Shown here in pieces: positions 1 to 10,740 of a stretch of 64,000 nucleotides of DNA. This stretch comes from Apostichopus japonicus (lineage: Eukaryota; Echinodermata; Holothuroidea; Aspidochirotida; Stichopodidae), in assembly GCF_037975245.1 (NCBI RefSeq), contig NC_092568.1:32272501-32336500 (forward strand). The letters run 5' to 3'. Below the pieces are notes generated by a model. That model made no database searches and was not told the DNA's origin. It saw nothing but the letters and a program-made list of their open reading frames with translations. Position 1 is the stretch's first letter, and every line of letters begins with the position of its first letter. A program made the position numbers and the translations under genes.

Positions 1-2379
1 GGAGTCTCTTACTCAAAGTACTAGGCTACCTACCATATTTTAAAAAAAAAAATTAAAGGAACAACTTTCAATTTTTGAAGTGCAGGTCCGGTGCAGTGAC
101 TTTGTCAGTTTTGAATTGGTATTATGGGTTGGGTCCGGCAGAATATTTGATGATATCTTATGTAGTAAAGCAAATCCCGCTTACTCTACGTAACCTATCG
201 CATGTAATGCGTCGTACAGCTTTGCTACTTAAAATTTGTTTTCGTCCAATATGCGTGTCAACGATGGCATTGAACATTGGAATCGGCGACGTATCGCATA
301 GACAACATTGGAATCGGCGACGTATCGCATATATATGGGTAGCCATCAGCTGTATATTCGCTGTACACGAGTATATGTGTCTGTTCACGTTAAAGCGCCC
401 AAAATTAGCATCCATGGCATTTATAGTATTGTAACAAAATAGCTAGAGATTCTAGAGACACAACTATTATCCCCATGGAGAGAGTCCACCTAGCTGTACC
501 TACCATAGCATAGACAATTTCCTGAGATATGCATATTGTATGCTATACTCCCACAGGTGCCAAAATGTGGACGGAAAATGTTGCCGTATTCAAACTGCAT
601 TATTTGTACTTGGGGCAATTCTCGGCTCCAAAAGTGGATTACTCCAAATTTTGTCATGATTGAACTTTGTGGTTATAGGTTCCCTCTCATAAATATTTCA
701 GAAAATTCACAGATGAATTAGCGAATTATTGCGAAACCGAACCAGTGTTTCGGACACCACTTTTTCCGTCCACATTTATGCACTAATTTTCGTGTGGCGT
801 AGTTTGGGGTTAAATAACAAATGTTGAAAATGATGTGAATTTTCAATACTGTCATATATAGTTGTAACAAATAAAGTATATATCAGATGCATGTCCATTC
901 AGCCACCTCGTATTACACAATAAAGTTAAACAACATGCAAAATAGTTTCCGTCCACATTTTGGTGATGTCCGTAATATCACGGAGCAACTAATATTTTGT
1001 TACTCCCTTAACTACAGTATGTAAATGACACATTTCCACTCATCCATTTTGATTTTATAACTATTTCAGTTTTTACGTCCATGTGTGTGATGTCCGAAAC
1101 AAGTTTTACTTGAAAAAAGACACAATAGATGAGCACTTCATATATTATGAAAAGTTCTATTGTTACAAACATACATACTGCACTATTCAAAACTTTTCTA
1201 TCTTTACCAAATATTATAACAAAATATCCTTAAAAGTATATTCCGGACATCACCATATGTATTTCGGACATCACTTTCGTGAATCCAACATAAAGTAAAA
1301 CAGCACACGTTTCAATTGAATGATTCGAGTGGTTGATTTTAGTGTGCTAGAGTACACTAAGATCCTACAGCAGAATGCTTCTTAACTTTGGTGTCATTTG
1401 ACCAAATATTTATTATCTTTTGATGACAAGTATAAAAAGATGTACTACGTATTTGGGTATGAATGTTACTGGGAACATCAAGTTACTTGAATTTTTCTAG
1501 ATCTGACCTCATTAACACTACATTTTTCCATCATTTAGTACTGAAGGAGTAAAACCGTTTGGTGTATTTATTTCTGACAAAGCATGTATCAGGATGGCAT
1601 CACATTATACAGTACATTAGAAAGTAATGCTGCAATTGTCTACTATACAGGCTATTTGTCACAGCCATAGAAAGCCTGTTTATAGGCTAGAAAAACTACA
1701 TCAAAGGACACATGGTTACCATGCATGGACTGTCATGTGATGTGTTCCAACTTCCAGGGTGGTAACAATTTTGATATTTCCCAATATCAGTTTGAGAATT
1801 GTAATTACACACAATTGGAATAGGCCTTGACGAGTTTTGTATTGGTCTACATTGGTCTACGGCACAGTATCTCAACGTCACTTTCACAAAACAAACACCG
1901 TTCAGTGTCGTCTGCCGCTCTATATGTATGAAATCAGTGTGCATCTATAACACCCTATGTCAGAGCAGTTTAACTGTTGATGGGAACTTGATGGTTTTCA
2001 AGGAAAGTTACCAGTACCTTGGGAAGATGCTAGTTAAGTAGTACGACTGTGGAACGTGTCTGGTGATCTAACCTATAAATGTTGGTCAACGACTATAACT
2101 ATAATGTTAAGGTACAGACATTGCTAGGTAACTGTGTGTTGTGAGCAAGGTAGGGTCAGAAATGAGACAGTTAGGACTATCCACCTTCATAGTTTCAAAT
2201 AAATGTGTGTTACACTTGGAAGAAAAGAGAGCACAGCGAAATGTTGTTTCTTATTTCATTTAATTTAACAAAAACATCTGTTACTACAGAGTCGATTCTA
2301 CTTTAGCAATAGCTGTAATTAATAGTTTGCTAATTGTGATGGAAATAATAATGTCAGTTCTGATGTCATATATGTCATT
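1..2379. other. Left flank with no recognisable gene
   Basis: I see no coding exon with protein similarity here; the longest open frames (up to 119 codons) have no recognisable motif and lie in AT-rich DNA. A 27-bp word is repeated in tandem at about 273-299 and 305-331. Between 750 and 1290 the word GTCCG or its complement CGGAC recurs at irregular spacing (for example near 767, 950, 968, 1077, 1090, 1243 and 1265), which may be the remains of a decayed repeat. Confidence 0.5.
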
Positions 2380-2899
2380 TACTTCGATATATATCTGTGT
2401 ATATATGTAAAACAAAACCAAAAAAAAAAAAAATTAGCTACTTTACTATCAAAGAAACATAATAAACTTAAATAGGGCCTACTGGTTACAAATTAGGTGC
2501 AATTACCTGTGACACAGTTTAGTCATTAGTCTATCGTTATTAATGGGTAAAATTGCTATAATTTAAAATCGAAATATATGTGTTCTTAAATGTAAAACAT
2601 AACCAAGAGAAAAAATTAGTTACTTGACTGTTACAGAAACATTATAAAACTATATAGGGCCTACTGGTTAAAGATCAGGTGCAATTACCTCTTACACAGT
2701 TTAGTCATTAGTATATCGTTATTAATGGGTAAAATTTTCATAATTTAAAATCGAAATATATGTGTGTGTAAATGTGAAACATAACCAAGAGAAAAAATTA
2801 GTTACTTGACTGTCAAAGAAATATTATAAAACTATATAGGGCCTACTGGTTACAGATTAGGTGCAATTTCCTGTGACACAGTTTAGTCATTAGTCTATC
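2380..2899. repeat. 182-bp tandem satellite, left block
   Basis: A unit starting CTATCGTTATTAATGGGTAA begins at 2531, 2713 (first base changed) and 2895, giving an exact 182-bp period. A more diverged unit fills about 2380-2530. Each unit contains AGGGCCTACTGGTTA and ends CAGTTTAGTCATTAGT. The array is cut at 2899 by a retrotransposon and resumes at 9249 in the same phase. Confidence 0.9.
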
Positions 2900-3348
2900 T
2901 GTCATAATGCTCCCACCTGGAACATTGGGTTGAGAATGTCCAATTCACACACAAAAGAAATGGAGATGAACACCAATAATAGGGTAAAAGCTACATATCT
3001 AATTTATTGAAAATCTCTACATAATAATCTGACAAGAGTATAAGAAAATACTGCTTCTCTCCTCCCTAGCTGCAGTCCACCCTCTCCTCAAGTTAATTAC
3101 ACTCTCCCTCTCACCTTCTCTTTTTCCCCCCAATCTCTCCTCCCCAACAGGTCTGGACTTGTTGATTCCAAAAATAAATCAAAGTAAAACAATGGTGTCC
3201 TTTGTGACCATGTGACACACCATGGTCTAAACAAGGATGATGTAACAGACCCATGTCAAAGGTCACTTGGTTGTTACTATGGGCAGTTGTTTATCCTCTG
3301 CCCACCAAGGAGAAAACTATGGATGCCTTTAAGTGATACATCCTTACA
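2900..3348 (-). repeat. 3' LTR of the Gmr1-like element
   Basis: Identical by eye to 8800-9248. Its AATAAA on the minus strand lies at 3003-3008, about 340 nt into the LTR, and is the likely 3' processing signal of the element transcript. Confidence 0.95.
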
Positions 3349-3362
3349 CCCCCATACTTCAA
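3349..3362 (-). promoter_or_regulatory. Probable polypurine tract of the LTR element
   Basis: On the minus strand GAAGTATGGGGG directly precedes the 3' LTR. It is short and interrupted by pyrimidines, so it is accepted mainly on position. Confidence 0.5.
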
Positions 3363-3720
3363 GAGAAAAGCTGTGTCTTTTCACAAAACAATAATACACA
3401 AGTTAGGATAATTTCCATTAAAAATAAAAAGGGAAACCTTAAAAGCAAATGACAACATTCTTTTAATTAAAAGAGTACATGTTTAATTAATGTATAAAAA
3501 AAAATACATGAGATATCCTTCCCATAAACTAGGCCTAAGAGGCAGACAGACAGTTATAAGCAAAACGATGCGGAAATGATAATCAACATATAAATGTACT
3601 ACACCCCATAATGGACACCATGGCAGTTACCCATTAACAATGATAAAAACGACTATAACTGAGTCTACTTCTAGTGTTTACGAACTATAAGTACTACGAT
3701 ACATAACATGAAAACTCACT
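3363..3720 (-). other. Short non-coding tail of the LTR element
   Basis: The stretch between the gag-pol stop and the polypurine tract has no open frame of note and no env-like sequence. Confidence 0.7.
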
Positions 3721-6700
3721 TTAAAACATCCTAGACAAAGCATCAGCATTAGAGTTATCTGTGCCCTTCTTATGTTGTATGGTAAAGTTATATTCTTGCA
3801 AAACTATTGACCATCGAGTAAGTCTTTTGTTATGCAACTTCATTTGGTCAAGCCAAACTAACGGTTTATGATCAGTCTGGATCAAAAATTTTCTGCCAAA
3901 CAAATAAACATACAATTTCTGCACCGCCCATACAATTGCTAGGCACTCTTTTTCTATAGTGGAATACACTTCTTCCGAACGAGATAACTTCCTGCTTATG
4001 TAAATAATAGGATGCTCCGATCCATCTTCCCCTATTTGGCTAAGTACACTCCCAATACCTCTTTCGGAAGCATCACATTGAAGAATAAAATCCTTCTCGA
4101 AATCTGGACTTTTCAGTACAGGTTTGCAAGTGATCAGTTTCTTTAATGACAAAAATGCCTGCTCACATCCCTCTGTCCATTCAATAACAGTAGGCTTACT
4201 TTTCTTTGTAAGGTCTGTAAGGGGACTGGCAATTTGAGCAAAATCCGGTATAAGTTTCCGATAATACCCGGTTAATCCAAGAAACGATCTTACATCTGTC
4301 TTAGTTAGAGGGGTAGGCCAGTTAATAATAGCTTCCACCTTACACTCTTCTGGTCTTACTTCTCCACTACCAATTACATAACCTAGATAAGGAACTGTAG
4401 GTTCACCTATCCTACACTTATCAGGCTTTACTGCCAATCCTGATTTCTCCAATCTATTAAACACTGCCTCCAAATGACACAAGTGCTCTTCCCATGTCTT
4501 ACTGAATATAACTATGTCATCAATATAGGCCTTAGCAAATTCCTCACATCCTTGCAAAACATTATCCACAAGACGTTGGAAAGTTGCAGGTGCGTTACGC
4601 ATTCCAAAAGGCATGACTAGGTATTCAAAAAGACCAAAGGGAGTAATAAACGCTGACTTTTCCCTGGCTGCTTGAGATAAGGGTACTTGATAGTAACCCT
4701 TCGTCAAATCAAGAGTAGAAATAAACGGTGATCCACTTACGTCATCGATGATGTCATCGACACGTGGTATGGGATATGCGTCAAACTTGGTCACTTGATT
4801 AAGTTTTCGGTAGTCTGTACATATCCTAAGTGAACCATCCTTCTTTGGAACTGAAACAATGGGCGACGCCCATGGACTAGACGATGGTTTGATTATTCCT
4901 GCCTCTAACATTTGCTCTAGTTGTGACTTAATTTCGGCTCTTTTAGCCTGGGGCAAGCGGTATGCCTTTTGTGTAATAGGCACTTCATTAGTTACATAAA
5001 CATCATGCTCAGTACTTTGAGTTCTACCTGGTACATCAGACAGTATGTCATCAAACCTCTGTAGAAGTTTTGCGACATTATTTCGTTTCTCCTCTGTTAA
5101 CCTCTCTGAAATATTTACACTTTGCCAATCTTGGGTTCTGATTGGTTGATACCCTATCTCTGAATTACCATCACTATTAGAGTCACTTTCTAATACCTGA
5201 GCATATAAACAATGCCGTTCTACCCACGGACGAAGCATATTCACATGAAATATTCTGAACTGCTTTCTCTTTGTACCTGTGTCTATTTCATAATCTGTAT
5301 CACTTATTTTATTAGTGATAGGGTAGGGTCCTTGCCATTCTGCTTGTAGTTTCCCAGATGCTGTGGGCAGAAACACTAGAACTTGTTGCCCAACCCCATA
5401 ACATCTACTCCTAGCAGTTCTATCATACCACTCTTTCTGTTGACCTTGAGCAGCAGCAAGATTTTCTTGAACCATTGCTGTGAGCTCTCTCATACGATTT
5501 CGCATATCTAGCACATACTCTAAGATATTCTCGTTACGACACTGACCCTCTGGATTACATATCTCTTCTTTCAATACATCCAGAGGTCCCTTTACTTTTC
5601 TACCATAAAGTAACTCAAACGGACTAAATCCTGTGCTGCTTTGGGGCACTTCCCTATAAGCAAATAAAAGATAGGGGATATAACGATCCCAACTTTCCGG
5701 TTGTTGAGTAACAAATGCCCGTAACATTGATTTTAATGTACCATTAAACCTCTCAACGAGACCATTGGTTGGAGGATGGTACGGACTGGACTTCAAATGG
5801 TCTATTTCTAACAAGTTACAAACTTCTTTCATTAACTTTGAAGTGAAGTTCGTTCCCTGATCTGAAACTATCTCCTCAGGAATACCAACACGGGAGAATA
5901 ATTTCACTAGTTCCTCGGCAATTGTTTCCGCTTCCTGATTTGGAATGGGAATTGCTTCTGGGTAACGGGTAGCATAGTCCACTACGACTAAAACATAACG
6001 ATTACCCTTCTTAGTTCGGGGTAAGGGCCCTGCCAGATCCATGCCAATCCTTTTAAATGGTACCTGTATAATGGGTAAGGGGTTTAATGGGGCCTTTGTC
6101 ACATCCCTACGCCCTGCTGTTTTTTGGCAGTTAGCACAACTTTGGCAGTATTTTCCAACATCGCCAAAAATGCCTGGCCAATAAAAATTATTGAGGATTC
6201 GATCTCTTGTTTTCTTGCTACCTAAATGTCCTCCCATGGGAATATCATGAGCAAGTCTCAAAATAGAATCCCTATGCTTATGAGGAACTACCAACTGATG
6301 GTATTCTTGGCTACCAGTGGATTTCTTTGACTGCCACTTCCTCATTAATAAGCCATCTTTCAAATAAAAGCATACACGGTGCTTGTCAATGTCAGGATAT
6401 GGTACAACCCTGTCATACAAGCTTTTGAAATTCTGTTCATTTCTTTGAAGAAGTTTTACATTTTCAGGATCATTAATTAATTTGGGACCAGAAGGGTCAT
6501 TTCCATCAACTACATCCTGAATCTCATTACTTATTTCTCCCTTTTCCACATCATGAGGTTCATCAATCGGTTTACTCTTAACCCCTGTCAAGGTAACCTC
6601 CTCTATATCTGCCTTAACCTCAGATTCTAACTCTTTTCGTTTACTGCGAGTAACTACAAATACACCTAGTGGTTCATCAAACAACTCATTTCCTAACAGG

Positions 6701-8019
6701 ACATCTTTCTGTAGGTTCCTTGAAACACCAACATTGACCCATTTGGTCAAATACTGACACTTAAGAAAAACTCTCGCAATAGGAAAATCAATCGGTTCAT
6801 TTTCTACATCAAGAAGAGTAATAGACTTACCCTTAACATAATACTTTGGGTCCACGAGTCTACAATTCACAAGTGTATGGTCACATCCTGTGTCTCGCAA
6901 CATAACCACTTCTCTACCATTTATCAATCCCTCACACTCATAGCGATTAACTGCCTTATTACACAACAATGCTTGTTTCTTGTTATAACCGCTCCATTGA
7001 CTGCTATTGTCCTTGTTGACTCTTTGAGGGCATTGATACGCAAGGTGAGCTGTATTACCACATATGAAACAGGCTCGGTTAGCGTTCCCCTTAACACTTG
7101 AATTAATCTTAATATCAGGTGCACTCTGTTTCACAACAGGCTGTTGGTTTGATTTTGAAGCATTTTGGTTAAATCTATATCTACTCTGAGATGGACCACT
7201 ATACTTAATTCCTCTCACAGATACATACTCATCTGCAAGTTTTGTTAGTTCTGTCAATCCCTTTGGCTGTTTCTCCCTTAACCAAATACCCAACTCTTTA
7301 GGAATTTGTTCCAAAGCTTGCTCTATCAGGATTAATTCCTGGAAATCAGGGGATTCCCCGGACTTAACGCCTGCTGTATCAAGCCATCTCTCCAGAAAGC
7401 TTTTCAGCCTGACACCCCACTCTTCATATGATTCGTTATTCTCCTTTGTAGAGTTCCGAAATTTCTGCCTATAGGTTTCAGCGTTAAGCTGATATCTTGC
7501 CAATATGGCACGCTTTAGTTCACTATAACTATTTAAGCTTTCTACAGGTAAAGAGGTATATGCCTCTCTAGCCTTCCCAGTTAAACGAGGCGCAATGTGA
7601 CAGGCCCACGAATCCTCGTGTATGTCATGAGCAATCATGAGGTGTTCAAATGCCCTCAAATAAACATCCACATCATCCCGGTCACTAAGACGGGGTATAT
7701 CTAATTTAAAGGGGGTGTCTCTTATCGGTTTCCCGCCCTCTAAAGCTGATATACGCGCATTCAGCTCTCTGCGCTGATCCTGAATTAATTTCAATAACTC
7801 TAATTGAATTAAATCACTCGGAGCTGCATTAGCACCGGCAATTTCATGAGGGCCTCTGAGCAGATCCTCCATGGAATTGTTTGATTGGGTGGGGCCCTGA
7901 TCCTCACCAACCCCTAAAGACGTGAAAGCATCCTCAAGATTCGAATTGGGTACCCCCTCATTAGCTTGCGATCTCGTAAACGGACCATTGCCGCTACCAG
8001 AACTACCTTTACTGGCCAT
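3721..8019 (-). CDS. Gag-Pol polyprotein with integrase before reverse transcriptase (Gmr1-like)
   Basis: A single 1432-residue frame from ATG at 8019 to a stop at 3721. Residues 60-280 are a gag/capsid-like region. A CCHC knuckle (C317, C320, H325, C330) binds nucleic acid. The aspartic protease motif is DTG at 376-378. Integrase follows: zinc-binding H591 and H598 with cysteines at 625-631, then the catalytic triad D661, D720 and E756 (35 residues between the last two), and a GPYP motif near 897 as in gypsy integrase tails. Reverse transcriptase covers about 1010-1220 with YIDD at 1165-1168. RNase H covers about 1310-1430 with D1316, E1358 and D1383. Gag and Pol are fused without a frameshift or stop. 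In ordinary Ty3/gypsy elements integrase is last; here it comes before reverse transcriptase. There is no env. No lesion is visible, so the protein may still be functional. Confidence 0.96.
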   Translation of the reverse strand: MASKGSSGSGNGPFTRSQANEGVPNSNLEDAFTSLGVGEDQGPTQSNNSMEDLLRGPHEIAGANAAPSDLIQLELLKLIQDQRRELNARISALEGGKPIRDTPFKLDIPRLSDRDDVDVYLRAFEHLMIAHDIHEDSWACHIAPRLTGKAREAYTSLPVESLNSYSELKRAILARYQLNAETYRQKFRNSTKENNESYEEWGVRLKSFLERWLDTAGVKSGESPDFQELILIEQALEQIPKELGIWLREKQPKGLTELTKLADEYVSVRGIKYSGPSQSRYRFNQNASKSNQQPVVKQSAPDIKINSSVKGNANRACFICGNTAHLAYQCPQRVNKDNSSQWSGYNKKQALLCNKAVNRYECEGLINGREVVMLRDTGCDHTLVNCRLVDPKYYVKGKSITLLDVENEPIDFPIARVFLKCQYLTKWVNVGVSRNLQKDVLLGNELFDEPLGVFVVTRSKRKELESEVKADIEEVTLTGVKSKPIDEPHDVEKGEISNEIQDVVDGNDPSGPKLINDPENVKLLQRNEQNFKSLYDRVVPYPDIDKHRVCFYLKDGLLMRKWQSKKSTGSQEYHQLVVPHKHRDSILRLAHDIPMGGHLGSKKTRDRILNNFYWPGIFGDVGKYCQSCANCQKTAGRRDVTKAPLNPLPIIQVPFKRIGMDLAGPLPRTKKGNRYVLVVVDYATRYPEAIPIPNQEAETIAEELVKLFSRVGIPEEIVSDQGTNFTSKLMKEVCNLLEIDHLKSSPYHPPTNGLVERFNGTLKSMLRAFVTQQPESWDRYIPYLLFAYREVPQSSTGFSPFELLYGRKVKGPLDVLKEEICNPEGQCRNENILEYVLDMRNRMRELTAMVQENLAAAQGQQKEWYDRTARSRCYGVGQQVLVFLPTASGKLQAEWQGPYPITNKISDTDYEIDTGTKRKQFRIFHVNMLRPWVERHCLYAQVLESDSNSDGNSEIGYQPIRTQDWQSVNISERLTEEKRNNVAKLLQRFDDILSDVPGRTQSTEHDVYVTNEVPITQKAYRLPQAKRAEIKSQLEQMLEAGIIKPSSSPWASPIVSVPKKDGSLRICTDYRKLNQVTKFDAYPIPRVDDIIDDVSGSPFISTLDLTKGYYQVPLSQAAREKSAFITPFGLFEYLVMPFGMRNAPATFQRLVDNVLQGCEEFAKAYIDDIVIFSKTWEEHLCHLEAVFNRLEKSGLAVKPDKCRIGEPTVPYLGYVIGSGEVRPEECKVEAIINWPTPLTKTDVRSFLGLTGYYRKLIPDFAQIASPLTDLTKKSKPTVIEWTEGCEQAFLSLKKLITCKPVLKSPDFEKDFILQCDASERGIGSVLSQIGEDGSEHPIIYISRKLSRSEEVYSTIEKECLAIVWAVQKLYVYLFGRKFLIQTDHKPLVWLDQMKLHNKRLTRWSIVLQEYNFTIQHKKGTDNSNADALSRMF

Positions 8020-8799
8020 CTTAAAATATGAAAATGAAATACAGTGTAATGACTTAATATATACTCTTAAGTCTACTGCCTAATGTCTGCCTCATACACT
8101 TAAAGGGAAGGATACTCACTCTTCCGCTTATATGATGAGCCTCTCAGTCTCAGTCTTCCAGTACACCGAGTCTGCCAGACACTTCCAATTCCACAGATTA
8201 ACCCTCAGCTAGGTTGCCATCGACTACCAGCCACACCAGAAAGGAGCCTCACTCCGGTATCAAGAAAGCCAAAGCTTATAAACCCTGCACAATTGTCCTC
8301 GACATCACGCTGGCCATACACCCGTACGAAACACGCAATCAGGACCAAACTTCCAAGGACTACCAATACTCCACGTACAACATAACGCTAGACAAATATT
8401 ACTTTCTCGAACGAACATGTTCAGATGTACGAGTACGTCATAAGCATGACATAATATGAACTCCCCTTCACCGTTGTGATCAAGTTCATAGTTCACAAAA
8501 CGAAAGACTCACAGACTGAACAACAAAAGTTAACACCGTTGTGATCACGTTCATAGTTCACAAAACGAAAGTCTCACAGATTGTACAACAAAAGTTAACA
8601 CCAGTCATTTAAAAAAAAAATTATGACCGTGTAATGATCGAAGATTTGGTGATCTATCCATGTGTGCAGTGTGTTACCGATCTCCACTGTTCCATTATAT
8701 TAACTTGCACCAGAATTCGACGCTGAAGGTGCCGTTCGGCTTTACCAGTTACACTTAACAATAAGGTTCCTGGCTGTAAATCCCAGTTAGCTGCCACCA
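8020..8799 (-). other. 5' leader of the LTR element with a 64-bp tandem duplication
   Basis: Untranslated leader between primer binding site and gag ATG. The segment 8470-8533 is repeated at 8534-8598 with few changes; each copy contains CACCGTTGTGATCA and ACAAAAGTTAACACC. The 81-codon plus-strand frame at 8214 has no recognisable domain. Confidence 0.6.
8781..8799 (-). promoter_or_regulatory. tRNA primer binding site of the LTR element
   Basis: Read on the minus strand, the bases directly after the 5' LTR are TGGTGGCAGCTAACTGGGA. TGG pairs with a tRNA 3' CCA, and a primer ending GCTGCCACCA is implied. That resembles a tRNA-Leu acceptor end, but the isoacceptor is my guess. Spacing from the LTR is zero. 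Confidence 0.8.
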
Positions 8800-9248
8800 T
8801 GTCATAATGCTCCCACCTGGAACATTGGGTTGAGAATGTCCAATTCACACACAAAAGAAATGGAGATGAACACCAATAATAGGGTAAAAGCTACATATCT
8901 AATTTATTGAAAATCTCTACATAATAATCTGACAAGAGTATAAGAAAATACTGCTTCTCTCCTCCCTAGCTGCAGTCCACCCTCTCCTCAAGTTAATTAC
9001 ACTCTCCCTCTCACCTTCTCTTTTTCCCCCCAATCTCTCCTCCCCAACAGGTCTGGACTTGTTGATTCCAAAAATAAATCAAAGTAAAACAATGGTGTCC
9101 TTTGTGACCATGTGACACACCATGGTCTAAACAAGGATGATGTAACAGACCCATGTCAAAGGTCACTTGGTTGTTACTATGGGCAGTTGTTTATCCTCTG
9201 CCCACCAAGGAGAAAACTATGGATGCCTTTAAGTGATACATCCTTACA
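8800..9248 (-). repeat. 5' LTR of the Gmr1-like element
   Basis: On the minus strand the LTR starts TGTAAGGATG and ends ATGACA. It is 449 bp long and sits exactly 5900 bp from its partner. A minus-strand AATAAA (8903-8908) is a possible polyadenylation signal; transcription start and R region cannot be fixed by eye. Confidence 0.95.
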
Positions 9249-9650
9249 CTATCGTTATTAATGGGTAATATTGCTATAATTTAAAATCGAAATATATGTG
9301 TTCTTAAATGTAAAATATAACCAAGAGAAAAAATTAGTTACTTGACTGTTACAGAAACATTATAAAACTGTATAGGGCCTACTGGTTAAAGACCAGGTGC
9401 AATTACATCTTACACAGTTTAGTCATTAGTATATCGTTATTAATGGGTAAAATTTTCATAATTTAAAATCGAAATATATGTGTGTGTAAATGTGAAACAT
9501 AACCAAGAGAAAAAATTAGTTACTTGACTGTCAAAGTAATATTATAAAACTATACAGGGCCCACTGGTTACAGATTAGGTGCAATTACCTCTTACACAGT
9601 TTAGTCATTAGTCTATCGTTATTAATGGGTAAAATTTCATAATTAAAATA
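9249..9650. repeat. 182-bp tandem satellite, right block
   Basis: Continuation of the satellite found at 2380-2899. Units start at 9249, 9431 and 9613, again 182 bp apart, and the last unit is truncated at about 9650. The first five bases (CTATC, 9249-9253) are the target-site duplication of the inserted LTR element. Confidence 0.9.
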
Positions 9651-9769
9651 AGAGCATTGAAATTCTGGTAACTGCAAAGCAGATACAGCCCTTTCTTAAA
9701 TAAAAAATCTTGCTTGATCATGATAGAGTAATCCTGCTACATTTAAGCAAAAAATAATAAGAAATGAGA

Positions 9770-9994
9770 TTAAAGTTTAGATTAAAAGAGATAGATTAAA
9801 AGAGATTTTAGATTAAAGAGATTTAGATTAGAGATAAAGATTAGAGATAAAGATAAAGAGATACAGATAAAGAGATAAAGATAAAGATAGAAAGAGATAA
9901 AGATTTAGATTAAAAGAGATTTTAGATTAAAAGAGATAGAAAAAAAAAGAGATTAAAAAAAGAAAAAAGATTAAAGATTAAAGAGTAAATGAGA
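9770..9994. repeat. AGATTAAAG-type simple-sequence tract
   Basis: Purine-rich low-complexity DNA made of AGATTAAA, AGATAAAG and AGAGAT words, lying directly before the truncated LINE copy. Confidence 0.8.
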
Positions 9995-10459
9995 TGTAAA
10001 TCTTGCCACCTTCACTTATAAGGCTTGGAATGGACTCCTACCTAATGCATTTCATAATTATTTAATCAGTAATTCGGATATACATCACCACAACACAAGA
10101 CATGCAAATCATGCGCATTATCACAACACGAATACCTCAACAGGAATGTTAAGCCTCAGAAATCGAGCAATAAAAACCTGGAATTCTATTACTGACATTA
10201 TTAAAAATAAATTATCGTGTAGGACATTTAGAAAATGTTATATTAAAGAAATAATTGCATCATATTAATTAAAATATCATATAATTGATTTATTGTCGAA
10301 ACGTTTAATTTGATCTTTAATTTTTTTCTTCTCTTTTCTTTCTTCAGGGAGTCTTCTACATTGTTAAGCTATTGTATGCTTTATAGAAGACTTCCTTTCA
10401 CCTTGTATATTTGCACGTGAAAAAACAAAATAAATCAAATCAAATCAAATCAAATCAAA
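9995..10459 (+). mobile_element. 5'-truncated LINE copy (3' end only)
   Basis: Matches 61515-61968 almost base for base, with only a few differences noticed (for example near 10121, 10309 and 10330). It carries the last roughly 90 codons of ORF2, the 3' untranslated region and a tail of five to six AAATC units. The abrupt 5' end is the usual result of incomplete target-primed reverse transcription. The near identity shows that the LINE family moved recently. Confidence 0.92.
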
Positions 10460-10534
10460 GTTAGCATGATTTAACTTTCTTTATCTAATAGAAAATTTAG
10501 TATCTGACATTGGAGTTGTTTCAGATGTTTAATG

Positions 10535-10540
10535 TTTATT
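10535..10540 (-). terminator. Candidate polyadenylation signal of P450 gene A
   Basis: AATAAA on the minus strand, about 200 nt past the stop codon at 10741. No other AATAAA was noticed between it and the stop. The cleavage site is not visible. Confidence 0.4.
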
Positions 10541-10740
10541 CAAAGACATTACAAGGCACTTCTCATGTATGTTGAAATACGCATGAAGAAAATGAGTACA
10601 TTCTTGCAATGGAGGGAGCTCCCATGCAGAGTAGAGAGAGAAACATGATATAAAAATGACTACTTAAACGTACAAGTGAAAATCAAATAAATTTGAAATA
10701 CAGAGGCATTCCCAAGTCTGTGAACAAGCACACGGAGTGT

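Larger units (their letters stand above)
2900..9248 (-). mobile_element. Complete Gmr1-type Ty3/gypsy LTR retrotransposon
   Basis: A 6349-bp element on the minus strand. Both ends carry a 449-bp LTR (8800-9248 is the 5' LTR, 2900-3348 the 3' LTR) starting TG and ending CA. By eye the two LTRs are identical along their whole length. The flanks CTATC (2895-2899 and 9249-9253) form a 5-bp target-site duplication. A tRNA primer binding site touches the 5' LTR and a short G-rich tract touches the 3' LTR. One unbroken gag-pol frame lies between them. The polymerase order is protease, integrase, reverse transcriptase, RNase H. That is the order of Ty1/copia elements, but the domain sequences are Ty3/gypsy-like, which is the hallmark of the Gmr1 group first seen in cod. 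No env frame is present. Identical LTRs and an intact frame imply a recent insertion. Confidence 0.96.

Noticed and set aside
6877-7124. Small plus- and minus-strand frames inside gag-pol
   Set aside because: Out-of-register shadows of the 1432-codon frame.
3721-8019. Frame order IN before RT as an assembly or recombination artefact
   Set aside because: The domains lie in one unbroken frame between perfect LTRs, and this order is known for Gmr1 elements.
8214-8459. 81-codon plus-strand frame in the LTR element leader as an env or accessory gene
   Set aside because: Opposite strand to the element, no signal peptide or membrane segment, no recognisable motif.
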